From assembly GCA_014730275.1 (NCBI GenBank), contig WJIL01000132.1:1-64000 (forward strand): a stretch of DNA of 64,000 nucleotides, written 5' to 3'. The position numbers and the translations under genes are program-made. Below, in pieces: positions 19,498 through 27,813 of this stretch (the first letter of the stretch is position 1; every line of letters begins with the position of its first letter). This stretch comes from Candidatus Lokiarchaeota archaeon. GTDB taxonomy: Archaea > Asgardarchaeota > Thorarchaeia > Thorarchaeales > Thorarchaeaceae. Below the pieces are notes generated by a model. That model was not told the origin of the DNA. It ran no database searches and saw nothing but the letters and a program-made list of their open reading frames with translations.

Positions 19498-21312
19498 GTG
19501 GTTATTCTGGCAACGAAGCGCCAGAAAAAGGGTATTGTTGCGTTCCTAATTGCAGTGGTTCTGATATCTCTGGTCACTTCTTGGGTTTCTTTCGGCGCTC
19601 ACTATCCAGTTCGAAATGAATCGCCTCCTCCTCAACAGTACTATCAAACCGATTTCTGGAATCTAAGCAGTGTAAGGAGTGACATTGGGATCATAGAAAA
19701 CACCTCGCTACACTATGAGACCGTTGCAAATCACGGCGAAACTGTAAATGTCACGAAGTGGAATTTCAAGTTTTACAGCCACGTTTATTCGGGAATAGAG
19801 ATTTGGATTAATGCTTTGCTTATGATGAAAGCAAATCATTCACAAAGCATGCCTGGACTACTCATGTTGCATGGTTACGGTCAAACAATAGATGATCTTG
19901 AAGGTATGATGGAGCATTTTGCTGCGGAAGGTTATGTCGCCATGGCTATTGATGCTCCTGGTGTAGGAGATTCTACAGATTTTCCATTATTGAATCCTTA
20001 TACTTTTCTGAATATTTCTGACGGCCCCCAAAGTGCCCATCTCTACCATTCAGTAACTGCTGCAACAAGAGGATTAACAATACTCGAAAGCTTGCAGTAT
20101 GTTGACAATCGAAGCACTACCCTAATCGGTATTTCAATGGGCGGCCTACAGACGTACATTCTATCAGGAATAGATCCTAGGATTGAAGCATCTGTTGTTA
20201 TGCTGGCAGCCGGGAATTTCCGAGATTCCATTATTGCAGGTACGTTCCTCAACGGAGTAATCAATCCTGACTATTCAACTACATCGTATGAAGTAGAACT
20301 CATCATCAGATGGTTTGATCCCCTAGCATATACTCCCATGATTACGCATCCTGTTTACCTGCTTTTTGGGACTGATGACGAATACTTCACTCTATCTTCA
20401 TTTGAAGATACCATTGATAGCATCGACTCAGAATTGTCCTTGTGCATCCGACCAAATCATGGACATCGAGTTGAAGAGCACTGGACCACCAATATAGTGA
20501 ATTGGCTCGACTCTGTATATAACGAACAAACCCTCCCCTTCATAACGATGTCATATACCGTTTCTCTGATTCCTGTCGGTAACACTATCCGTGTTGACTC
20601 AGAACTATCTAAAAATGAAACAGCGATACTATGCTGGAGGACTAGTGAACCCGGGGCTACTTGGTTGACAACCCCGATGACCCATGAGGGTGCTAACAGG
20701 TATTATGCCAGTATTTTCCCCGCAATTCCTGCAAAGGTTACTTTCTTTGTGACTACGGGAAGTGCTTACTCATACTATGTCAGTACATCAACAGCCTCGA
20801 CTCGGGCTGGCTCTTACGGTGTGATGCTTATAGGTCTATTAGCTGCTCTTAGTTTGTCTTGGATAATCTACTCGGGTTACTATCCTCTTAGCTCATTGAA
20901 TCTTCAACAGGAAATTCCAATTATTACCGGCTCGCTGTTGACTATTGCTGGTTTTGTGTTACCTTTCATCGTAATTGAGGGTAGAACGGGTCTTTCATTA
21001 GTTGATTTCATAGAACAATATGGACATATTTTCTTGGTCGGAGGGTGGCTTTTGCCTGTTGTTCTGGGTTTGATATGCATCACTTTGGCTTTATCGAGCT
21101 TTAGACACAAATTACCATTAAGAATCATAACCGCGGGATGGTTACCTCTACTTGTTGTGTTTGTGATAGAGTTTATACTCTTTTCTGGTTTCTTCGCAAT
21201 ACAGGGAACTGTTTCACTAGTTCGTAATGGGATCGGATCCTATCTTCTTCTGATGGCTGTACCTACTATTCTAATCTTGGAATCTGCGTCTCGTAGGTAT
21301 CTGCGGCAATGA
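19498..21312 (+). CDS. Membrane-anchored alpha/beta hydrolase with C-terminal multi-helix domain
   Basis: An N-terminal membrane helix (about residues 12-30) is followed by an extracellular alpha/beta hydrolase domain. The nucleophile elbow is GISMGG (Ser about 213), the oxyanion stretch is LLMLHGYGQ, and an acid/His pair is plausible at GTDDEYF and NHGHRVEEHW. After about residue 440 come five or so membrane helices. GTG at 19498 follows the previous stop TAG without a gap, so it is the last gene of the ABC cluster. The hydrolase face should be outside. Peptide, ester or lipid substrates are all possible; it could process what the ABC complex mobilises (inference). Confidence 0.8.
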   Translation: MVILATKRQKKGIVAFLIAVVLISLVTSWVSFGAHYPVRNESPPPQQYYQTDFWNLSSVRSDIGIIENTSLHYETVANHGETVNVTKWNFKFYSHVYSGIEIWINALLMMKANHSQSMPGLLMLHGYGQTIDDLEGMMEHFAAEGYVAMAIDAPGVGDSTDFPLLNPYTFLNISDGPQSAHLYHSVTAATRGLTILESLQYVDNRSTTLIGISMGGLQTYILSGIDPRIEASVVMLAAGNFRDSIIAGTFLNGVINPDYSTTSYEVELIIRWFDPLAYTPMITHPVYLLFGTDDEYFTLSSFEDTIDSIDSELSLCIRPNHGHRVEEHWTTNIVNWLDSVYNEQTLPFITMSYTVSLIPVGNTIRVDSELSKNETAILCWRTSEPGATWLTTPMTHEGANRYYASIFPAIPAKVTFFVTTGSAYSYYVSTSTASTRAGSYGVMLIGLLAALSLSWIIYSGYYPLSSLNLQQEIPIITGSLLTIAGFVLPFIVIEGRTGLSLVDFIEQYGHIFLVGGWLLPVVLGLICITLALSSFRHKLPLRIITAGWLPLLVVFVIEFILFSGFFAIQGTVSLVRNGIGSYLLLMAVPTILILESASRRYLRQ

Positions 21313-21331
21313 AATACCTGGATTCTAGGTT

Positions 21332-21748
21332 CTATTTTGGGAAATCCTTCTTCTTGAACAGGGCAACTAGCTCTTCTATGGCTCTGTAGGGCCCCATGTA
21401 TTTGCGTATTACTAGCCGAAGCCTTCTCATAACACGAACGTCATACCGTTCAAGTGCTCTACTAAGAGACTTGGCAATCTCTATGCCTTCGCTGTCAAAG
21501 TCGGTTAGAATCAGAATTTTTCCTCCTTTCCCCGCCTTTCTAGCAATTTCTTCGACCAGCTGGAACCGAGATTTTCCTGCTTGAGTTCGAATGATGGGGG
21601 CCTCCACCCCGAAATCCCTAAGCAGCTGTTCATCTCGTTTTCCTTCTACAATGATAATGAAATCCTCGTACTTGTCGTCGAGCGTCTGCAGAATTTCTAT
21701 GAGTTTCTTCTCATACTCTTCCAGTTTCTCATTGCTTTTCCAGTACAA
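21332..21748 (-). CDS. Small TOPRIM-domain protein (UPF0292 type)
   Basis: The 138 residues form one TOPRIM domain: IIIVEGKRDEQ supplies the catalytic-type Glu and LILTDFDSEG the DxD metal-binding pair. This size and the charged helical ends match the archaeal small TOPRIM family UPF0292. A role in nucleic-acid cleavage, ligation or primer metabolism is expected, but the family's substrate is not established. It converges on the hydrolase gene with 19 bp between the stop codons. Confidence 0.82.
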   Translation of the reverse strand: MYWKSNEKLEEYEKKLIEILQTLDDKYEDFIIIVEGKRDEQLLRDFGVEAPIIRTQAGKSRFQLVEEIARKAGKGGKILILTDFDSEGIEIAKSLSRALERYDVRVMRRLRLVIRKYMGPYRAIEELVALFKKKDFPK

Positions 21749-21789
21749 TTCTGGTTCTCCTGTTTTTCATTTGGAACAGTATAGAGATC

Positions 21790-22854
21790 CTATGGCTTGA
21801 TTGCTATTTTCATGCTTTTTCCCGCCCCCATCATCTCTATGGCCTCAGCTACCCTATCTAGTGACATTTCGTGGGTAATGAGCAAATTCGAGTCTATGAT
21901 ATCAGCTTCTAGCAATTTCAGAGCCTCTTCCACATGATGTGGTGTGAGATGAAATACACCTTTGATCGTGAGTTCGCCATAATGAAGCCTCTCTGTATCC
22001 ACTTGAAATTCAGTGCCGCTTTTGGCACCCCCAAATAAAACTGTAGTACCTGCGTCTCGCGTCATATCTACTGCCTGTTCCCAGGTCTGTGTTAGCCCTA
22101 CAGCCTCTATGACAACGTCAGCTCCGTATCCTGAGGTTTCTTCTCTGACACGCTCAACAGGACTTTCCTCGTTTGGATCCACTGTTATATCTGCTCCTGC
22201 CTTTTTCGCCGATTGTCTTCTCAGATACTCGAGATCTGATGATATCACAGTACTGGCTCCACTATGTTTCGCAAGCATAATCATCATTTGTCCAATTGGT
22301 CCAGCCCCAATGATGGCTACAGTATCTCCCAGCTGAATGTTTGCCTCCTCTATTCCATGAACAACACACGCAAGAGGCTCGGTGAGTGCAGCGACTCTGT
22401 AGGGGAGATCGTCGGGAATTCTGTGCGTATTCCATCGCACGACTTGTTTTGGCACTCGTATGTACTCAGCGAATGCTCCATTTACAAGACTAGCTTTCAA
22501 TGTCGGACAAAGGTTCTGTCGTCCTCTTTTACAAAAGAAGCAGGTACCACACGGTGCTGAATTTGTAGCTACAACTCGCATCCCTTCTTCAAAATCATCG
22601 ACTCCTGCTCCAACTCTCGCAACGGTTCCAGCATATTCATGACCGAAAAGTGCTGGAGTCTTGCCAATTAGTAGCGGATGACCCCGTTTGTAGGTCTTAA
22701 CATCTGTACCGCAGGTAAGCGCGGTTCCAATCTTAATCAGGAGTTCGCCATCTTGAATCTCTGGGATGTCGGTTTCTTCAACTCTAACATCGCCAACGCC
22801 GTAGTACAGGGCTGCCATCATCTTTTCGGGCAACTGACCACCCCGTTGTGGCAT
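21790..22854 (-). CDS. Zinc-dependent alcohol/polyol dehydrogenase (MDR family)
   Basis: Medium-chain dehydrogenase of 354 residues. The catalytic zinc site is shown by the Cys in LTCGTDV and by GHEYAGTV, and the structural zinc lobe by CGTCFFCKRGRQNLC. The Rossmann nucleotide-binding motif is VAIIGAGPIGQMM, with an acidic residue (SSDLEYLRR) after strand 2, which favours NAD over NADP. The closest functional groups are sorbitol, threonine and glucose dehydrogenases; the exact substrate cannot be set. Single gene, cytoplasmic. Confidence 0.88.
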   Translation of the reverse strand: MPQRGGQLPEKMMAALYYGVGDVRVEETDIPEIQDGELLIKIGTALTCGTDVKTYKRGHPLLIGKTPALFGHEYAGTVARVGAGVDDFEEGMRVVATNSAPCGTCFFCKRGRQNLCPTLKASLVNGAFAEYIRVPKQVVRWNTHRIPDDLPYRVAALTEPLACVVHGIEEANIQLGDTVAIIGAGPIGQMMIMLAKHSGASTVISSDLEYLRRQSAKKAGADITVDPNEESPVERVREETSGYGADVVIEAVGLTQTWEQAVDMTRDAGTTVLFGGAKSGTEFQVDTERLHYGELTIKGVFHLTPHHVEEALKLLEADIIDSNLLITHEMSLDRVAEAIEMMGAGKSMKIAIKP

Positions 22855-22972
22855 GATGATTCAAGCTTAAATCCCTTCCTCAGAACTGACACCTACCATA
22901 GCAAAATCGACATAACCGGGTACAATAATGAGTGGCCAAGACCCTTAGAGTAAGCTCCGTGAGGCAAGTATC

Positions 22973-23425
22973 ATGAAGATTCGGAAGAAGTATCCTGAGA
23001 CCATGGAATATGTCACAGCGACAGAGTGGGACGGTAAGACGGGAGGAACCGCGAAACTAAAAGAATCTGAGCTCATTTTTGACACTCCGAAGGTATATGG
23101 TGGAAGAGGGGAAGGACTGTGTCCTTACAGGCTGTTCCTTTCTGGCATTCTTGGCTGTCTAAACAATACATTACTTGATGTGAAGCGTCGTTCTAATCTG
23201 GATATGTTTGGGTTTGCTCTTGAAGCGAAACTGACTGTCAAATTCGATGGAGAAGGCTACTCTATCAGCAAGCTGCGTATCTCCGGAAAATTGGAGGTGG
23301 CTAAAAGTGAATTATACCTTGGTCAAAGATGCCTAGAATTGGCGAAGAAATATTGCCCACTTACACGATCTACAAAAGATTGCGTGCCCATCGAATATGA
23401 TATTGAGATAGAAGAAACTCGCTAA
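22973..23425 (+). CDS. OsmC-family protein
   Basis: The 150 residues fit OsmC/Ohr. The first reactive-type Cys lies in the helix SGILGCLNNTLLDV and the second near the C-terminus in CPLTRSTKDCVPIEYDIEI. Members reduce organic hydroperoxides with a Cys pair. In this sequence several Cys occur near both sites, so a peroxidatic role is plausible but unproven. Its stop overlaps the convergent Mut7-C gene by 4 bp. Confidence 0.75.
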   Translation: MKIRKKYPETMEYVTATEWDGKTGGTAKLKESELIFDTPKVYGGRGEGLCPYRLFLSGILGCLNNTLLDVKRRSNLDMFGFALEAKLTVKFDGEGYSISKLRISGKLEVAKSELYLGQRCLELAKKYCPLTRSTKDCVPIEYDIEIEETR

Positions 23426-23961
23426 TCCTGGCCGGTATCTGCAGAACCTTCTTGATGGGTACTAGCATTTCCGTTTCCAAATTTGCATTTCATAATCTCT
23501 CGAATCTTTTGCATGTATTGCTGAATATTGGACCAGTACCCTCCTTGAAAGTAGACACTGTGGCAATTTTCACATAGCCAGAATCTATCATAGTGATTGT
23601 AAGTCTGTTCAAACACTAAATCTTTGATTTGCTCTTTGTCGTCAGCCTCTATTTCTCTGAGTTTGCCGTTGCATTTGGAACATCGCGATTGTGAGGGATT
23701 TACATAAGGCTCAATGCCATATTCGTGAAATACTCTTGCTAATCGTTTATGAACGGATTCCTGAAGGAGCATAGACTCAATTCCTCTCTTTTCGGCTAAG
23801 TGGTGAAGTTCACTATCCGCTGTCAATAACACTCTATCTTCATTTTCCGCTTTGTCCAAAAGTTCCTCGTCCTGAATATCTGCAGAGTAGATTGTATTGT
23901 TTCCTGTAAGGCGGAGCCATACAGCTAGTCTTCCGAGCATCGCGTCTACAATGAAATCCAT
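23422..23961 (-). CDS. Mut7-C RNase-domain protein
   Basis: The N-terminal part (about 1-90) is PIN-like with conserved acidic residues (FIVDAMLGRLAVWLRL, LLTADSELHHLA). The second part has the four-Cys zinc finger CSKC...CENCHSVYF. Together these are the Mut7-C domain, a predicted RNase found alone in many archaea. An 18-residue polar tail ends the protein. It abuts the next gene (amidohydrolase), sharing base 23961, so the two are cotranscribed. Its RNA target is unknown. Confidence 0.85.
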   Translation of the reverse strand: MDFIVDAMLGRLAVWLRLTGNNTIYSADIQDEELLDKAENEDRVLLTADSELHHLAEKRGIESMLLQESVHKRLARVFHEYGIEPYVNPSQSRCSKCNGKLREIEADDKEQIKDLVFEQTYNHYDRFWLCENCHSVYFQGGYWSNIQQYMQKIREIMKCKFGNGNASTHQEGSADTGQD

Positions 23962-24863
23962 CAGTTTTCACCAAAGAAAACTCTGGCTGCATTCTTTCCC
24001 ATCACAAGTTCAATTTCATCTGATGTGACTTGTGGATATCCCTGGTCAGTGAAATCCTCAGGTATAGTTAAACCACTCATGAATTCAACCCAGTTACCAA
24101 TGTGCATTCTGTGTTCAAAGAGTGGGAAATCACTGCCAAAGAGAACCTTCTCGGGAAACACACCGGAGAGTTTAGCTTCTGCTATTAACTTGTATAATTT
24201 CATTGGCACGGTGGAAGCATAGAGCTGCAATCCGGAGAGGTCAATGAAGACATTTGGATTCTTGGATGCAACCAGCAGACATTCATCAACCCACGGAATT
24301 CCTGCATGAGCAAGGACGATTTGAAGTGACGGAAAATCAGCAGCCATCTTATCAACGAATATTGGACGTGCATATTTGACGTGTTTGAACCGTGAAGTGA
24401 AGCCCTGATGAATTACTACCGGGATATCGAGTTGGGTGCATAGCTCATAGTATGGGTAGAAGTCTTGGTTATCCGGATAGAAACCGTTGGGTGGATACAT
24501 TTTCCAACCAATACAGCCTTTCTCTTTGACAGCACGTTCGAGCTCGGCAAGACCTTCCTCACCTCTTCGAGGATCAAGACCAAGGAATGTTGAAAGCGAA
24601 TCCTCATCTCTGATTTGATTTGTATGCCAGTCCGTTTTCTCTTGAAGCGATAAGGGCATTCTCTGGTTAAGTCCACTATCAATCGGAAGAATGATTGCCT
24701 TTTCAATCTGAGCTGTAGCCATCGCGGTTTTCAGATCTTCAACCGTGGAATCTGTTTGTGGTTCTATTCCTGCTTTTTCAGCGGCAATCTTCCTAGCTTC
24801 AAGATCACTCTTGCTTATGATTTCACTCGTCCAGATATGCACATGTGTATCGATTACTAACAA
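23961..24863 (-). CDS. Amidohydrolase-related (Amidohydro_2) TIM-barrel hydrolase
   Basis: The N-terminal DTHVHIW supplies the HxH metal pair, and VIHQGF, VLAHAGIPW and LFGSDFPLFEH supply the remaining ligands in the order expected for the Amidohydro_2/ACMSD-like superfamily. The 300 residues make a single TIM barrel without a separate beta-sandwich. Decarboxylase or hydrolase reactions are both found in this group. The gene is upstream of the Mut7-C gene in a two-gene operon. Confidence 0.82.
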   Translation of the reverse strand: MLVIDTHVHIWTSEIISKSDLEARKIAAEKAGIEPQTDSTVEDLKTAMATAQIEKAIILPIDSGLNQRMPLSLQEKTDWHTNQIRDEDSLSTFLGLDPRRGEEGLAELERAVKEKGCIGWKMYPPNGFYPDNQDFYPYYELCTQLDIPVVIHQGFTSRFKHVKYARPIFVDKMAADFPSLQIVLAHAGIPWVDECLLVASKNPNVFIDLSGLQLYASTVPMKLYKLIAEAKLSGVFPEKVLFGSDFPLFEHRMHIGNWVEFMSGLTIPEDFTDQGYPQVTSDEIELVMGKNAARVFFGEN

Positions 24864-25044
24864 GAGATGTACCCATCATTTACTGCTAGCTAATTCCTGA
24901 TTAGCCTTCCTCACGCTAGCTTTGTGAAGCGCATATATTCTCAAGTTGATTTGATACTCGCTTAACGCAACAACAATTCTGCCAGTCTCAGCGCAGGTTT
25001 AACAACCCACTTTCTCAGTAGTTTCCGTAACTTGTTACTCTTCC

Positions 25045-25971
25045 TTGCCATTTCAGAGTTCTTTTTCCATTATCACTTCTTTTGCGGTAGGTTGGTTTAC
25101 GTTTCCTCTGTTTAGCGATATTGTGGCTATGGATCCTGAAGGGTTTCTTTACCGCATACCGAGCCTATCTGTACCCGCTCTTATCATGGGCTGTCTTCTG
25201 TTAGTAGTGGCTTTGGCTCGAAGACGTGTGCGTAGTTCCTTTGGCATTTTTTCAATTGGGATAGTTGTGATTACTTCCTCAATTACCTCAACTGTATGGC
25301 TTTTCGACCGTGGTTTTCCAGAGTTTGCTGTACTGTCATTTGCCCTGATTCTATCAATGTCTGTATTTACACTCAACCTCATTCGGTATAATCTCAATAT
25401 TCTCAAAATATCCTCGTGGATTTCAATTCCATTCTGTCTTTCAGCTATACTGTTCTACGGGATTCAGTACTTTGTTCCTGTAACACACGGAAATGAATTG
25501 GGCATGTTACTATCTGCAATTCTCTGTACATCCCTCTTACTTGTTTCAACTCATGTCCGAATTCCACCTCTAATCTTACAGAAACCAATATGGGTGATAC
25601 TTGCGGGCCTTACTGCCTTTACCGCATTCCAGATTTCAGGATTGATAGGTTTCTCATTGCTTGGCTGTATCTACTTGGCTGTTTTTGTCTTCTCATGGGT
25701 TCTCTTTCCTATTACTCGCAAGGAATTTCTCTATCTGTTTTTGACACCGCTATTCTTCTCTCTCACTGGTTTTGGCTACACATTCGTATTTGGGGACTTC
25801 ATTCAGAGCCTGTTTCTTGCTATGGCGGTGGCTCTGTTGTTCGTAAGTCTTGACATTAGAGAACGAGAAAAGAATCTCGCCGAACTTGTCTATTTACGGC
25901 TTGCTGTATTAGTTGCCCTTGTTTCGCTATTGATTGCATTTGGTTACTCTTTCTTCTTAACAGCTTTCTAG
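25045..25971 (+). CDS. Multi-spanning membrane protein of unknown function
   Basis: About 308 residues with some ten hydrophobic segments separated by very short loops; almost the entire chain is membrane-embedded. Short Arg-rich loops (ARRRVRS near residue 55, IREREKN near 270) set the inside. I recognise no transporter or enzyme signature. The start is uncertain: the frame opens with TTG 25045 and no ATG occurs before the first membrane segment. A TATA-poor 180-bp spacer separates it from the divergent amidohydrolase operon. Confidence 0.65.
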   Translation: MPFQSSFSIITSFAVGWFTFPLFSDIVAMDPEGFLYRIPSLSVPALIMGCLLLVVALARRRVRSSFGIFSIGIVVITSSITSTVWLFDRGFPEFAVLSFALILSMSVFTLNLIRYNLNILKISSWISIPFCLSAILFYGIQYFVPVTHGNELGMLLSAILCTSLLLVSTHVRIPPLILQKPIWVILAGLTAFTAFQISGLIGFSLLGCIYLAVFVFSWVLFPITRKEFLYLFLTPLFFSLTGFGYTFVFGDFIQSLFLAMAVALLFVSLDIREREKNLAELVYLRLAVLVALVSLLIAFGYSFFLTAF

Positions 25972-26037
25972 TCTCAATCCCCAACCCTTCCGTATTTGTT
26001 TCAACCAACATAACGCGGATACTATGTGGAATTGCCG

Positions 26038-26865
26038 TTATCTAGGGCCGGTTGACTTGGCCGCCAATTCTTCGACAATTCTCATCGGAACCGTCACTTC
26101 TCCAATAAGGCTTCTAACATCATCCCCATGATGGTCACTTCCACCGGTCTCAATGAGATTGTACTCTCTCGCGATTTCTCTTATCTCATGTGTGCTGCCA
26201 TCAACTACAAGATGTTGGTAATTGTATTCTGTCTCAATGCCTAGCAGTCCCTTGTCAACGAGATTGCCAATGAACGTAGAGTAGTCATCAGTCTCTATCG
26301 TTAGTGGGTGTGCAAGTACGGGTACTGCCCCCTCAGATTTCAGCAATTCAATTGCTTCATCCGTCTGCATTCGATCCTTCTTGACATATGCGGGTTTGTC
26401 TTTTCCTAGATACTGTTTGAATGCCTGATCCACATCCTCAACTACTCCCTCCTCTACGAGAGCTCTAGCAAGATGAGGTCTTCCAGGGGTTGTTGCGTTT
26501 TCTAGTATCCGATTGATAATCCGATTATCAATCTGGATTCCAAGCCCCTCGAGTTTGGCGACCATTTTTGGTATTCGTTCTATCCTTGCTTCTTCAAGTT
26601 CCTCTAGTCTGTTTTCTAGTTTCTGTGATTCAAGCGGAACGAAGTATCCAAGCAGATGTGCTTCTTTGTCCCAGTACTCTGTGCTTATCTCAACGCCAGG
26701 TATTCTGACGATGTCTTGAGATGTCTTGGCAGATACAAATTCACGATTACCGTCTATAGTGTCATGATCAGTAAGAGCGATTGCTCCAAGAGCTAATCTT
26801 GCACCCATTTGAACCAATTGGCTGGGTGTATGAATCCCGTCAGACACATTCGAATGTAGATGCAA
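26038..26865 (-). CDS. PHP-domain metal-dependent phosphoesterase
   Basis: The N-terminus HLHSNVSDGIHTP and the later LTDHDTIDG, VLAHPLT and TGGSDHHGDD give the full set of PHP metal ligands in the TrpH/RNase AM-like subgroup (275 residues). Nucleotide or oligonucleotide phosphoester cleavage is the expected chemistry. The start is odd: TTG 26865 lies 2 nt after the stop of the upstream YkgJ-like gene and would drop the conserved Asp before HLH, whereas the codons upstream read Q-R-A-D with ATT at 26880. Confidence 0.85.
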   Translation of the reverse strand: MHLHSNVSDGIHTPSQLVQMGARLALGAIALTDHDTIDGNREFVSAKTSQDIVRIPGVEISTEYWDKEAHLLGYFVPLESQKLENRLEELEEARIERIPKMVAKLEGLGIQIDNRIINRILENATTPGRPHLARALVEEGVVEDVDQAFKQYLGKDKPAYVKKDRMQTDEAIELLKSEGAVPVLAHPLTIETDDYSTFIGNLVDKGLLGIETEYNYQHLVVDGSTHEIREIAREYNLIETGGSDHHGDDVRSLIGEVTVPMRIVEELAAKSTGPR

Positions 26866-26866
26866 A

Positions 26867-27289
26867 TCAGCTCTCTGAATCGTCGTAGATGGCCTCCGTT
26901 CGTAGCTGTCGCACCAATTCCTTCACCTTTGGACATATCCGGCGGATGTCTTCTTTTGTCACCGTGTCAGCTGAAGGGCAGTCCCTATCCGCTACACAGG
27001 TTCCAAGGTGTAGGTTATAGACGATTGGATAGTATCGGCATCCTTCAGGTCTCTTATCATATATTTTGCATGATCTGGATTCCCTGTCATAGAAATAGCA
27101 ATATCCATCGTTATTCCTAAGCTCAATGAAACCATCTGAAGCCTTTCTGGCGTAATCATCGCGGGAATAGCCAAGAGAGTTGATACGATTGACATCCTTC
27201 TTGGTTAGTGTCATTTCTGTTTCTGTACAGCAGATGCGCACTTCGTCGCAATCCCCGTTGTGATTACATTCGAAAGGTGGCAGAGTCAA
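26867..27289 (-). CDS. YkgJ-like cysteine-cluster protein (putative metal binding)
   Basis: The 140 residues carry the cluster CNHNGDCDEVRICC near the N-terminus, then a pair in YCYFYDRESRSCKIYDKRPEGCRYYP and a Cys pair in GTCVADRDCP. This pattern matches the YkgJ family, thought to bind zinc or an iron-sulfur centre. The function is unknown; some members are linked to protein modification. Its stop codon lies 2 nt from the first codon of the PHP gene, so the two are cotranscribed. Confidence 0.78.
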   Translation of the reverse strand: MTLPPFECNHNGDCDEVRICCTETEMTLTKKDVNRINSLGYSRDDYARKASDGFIELRNNDGYCYFYDRESRSCKIYDKRPEGCRYYPIVYNLHLGTCVADRDCPSADTVTKEDIRRICPKVKELVRQLRTEAIYDDSES

Positions 27290-27428
27290 TCTTCCCTCTG
27301 ATTTTCCTTTCCTAGTTACTGGCTATTAGTTGTGTGGTATGCCATTAATAAGAAGCTGGTGTACTAGGAATCTAAACTGAGATATAAGAATAGAATCTAC
27401 CCGAATAAGAGAACGAAGTATCTCCTTC

Positions 27429-27656
27429 CTATCGCCTTAATCTCCTAAGTAAGGATAATCTGCCGCTCTTACTTAGTTTTTCTTCTGAATCGAGAGAATC
27501 GATAGAACGCAGCTTCTTGCCTGTTATCTTTTGAAATGCTCTTGCTCGAACCGCTCTGACATGCTTGAGAAGATTCATTGATTCTGATGGGTGAGATCCC
27601 AAGGTCTTGTTGATACTGAACATCTCAAGAAGCCGATCCAGAATATTCATTCTCAT
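27429..27656 (-). CDS. Possible small basic protein
   Basis: A 75-residue frame rich in Leu, Ser and Arg that ends LSLLRRLRR. No family is recognised. In its favour, its ATG overlaps the stop of another short frame upstream on the same strand (ATGA at about 27653-27656), and it fills the gap upstream of ABCE1. Against it, no clear ribosome-binding site or TATA box fits. It may be non-coding. Confidence 0.28.
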   Translation of the reverse strand: MRMNILDRLLEMFSINKTLGSHPSESMNLLKHVRAVRARAFQKITGKKLRSIDSLDSEEKLSKSGRLSLLRRLRR

Positions 27657-27813
27657 TCATGTTTTCCAGTGCGAATGAACTCAAAAGCCTTTGCAACATT
27701 GCAGATGTCACACGGGGGAATTTCTCCTAATCCAATGAATGGACCATTCGTAGCCAAAGCGCTAAATACGGAGAGACAAAGCCAAACTTGGACAATAGTG
27801 GAGCTGCAATACA

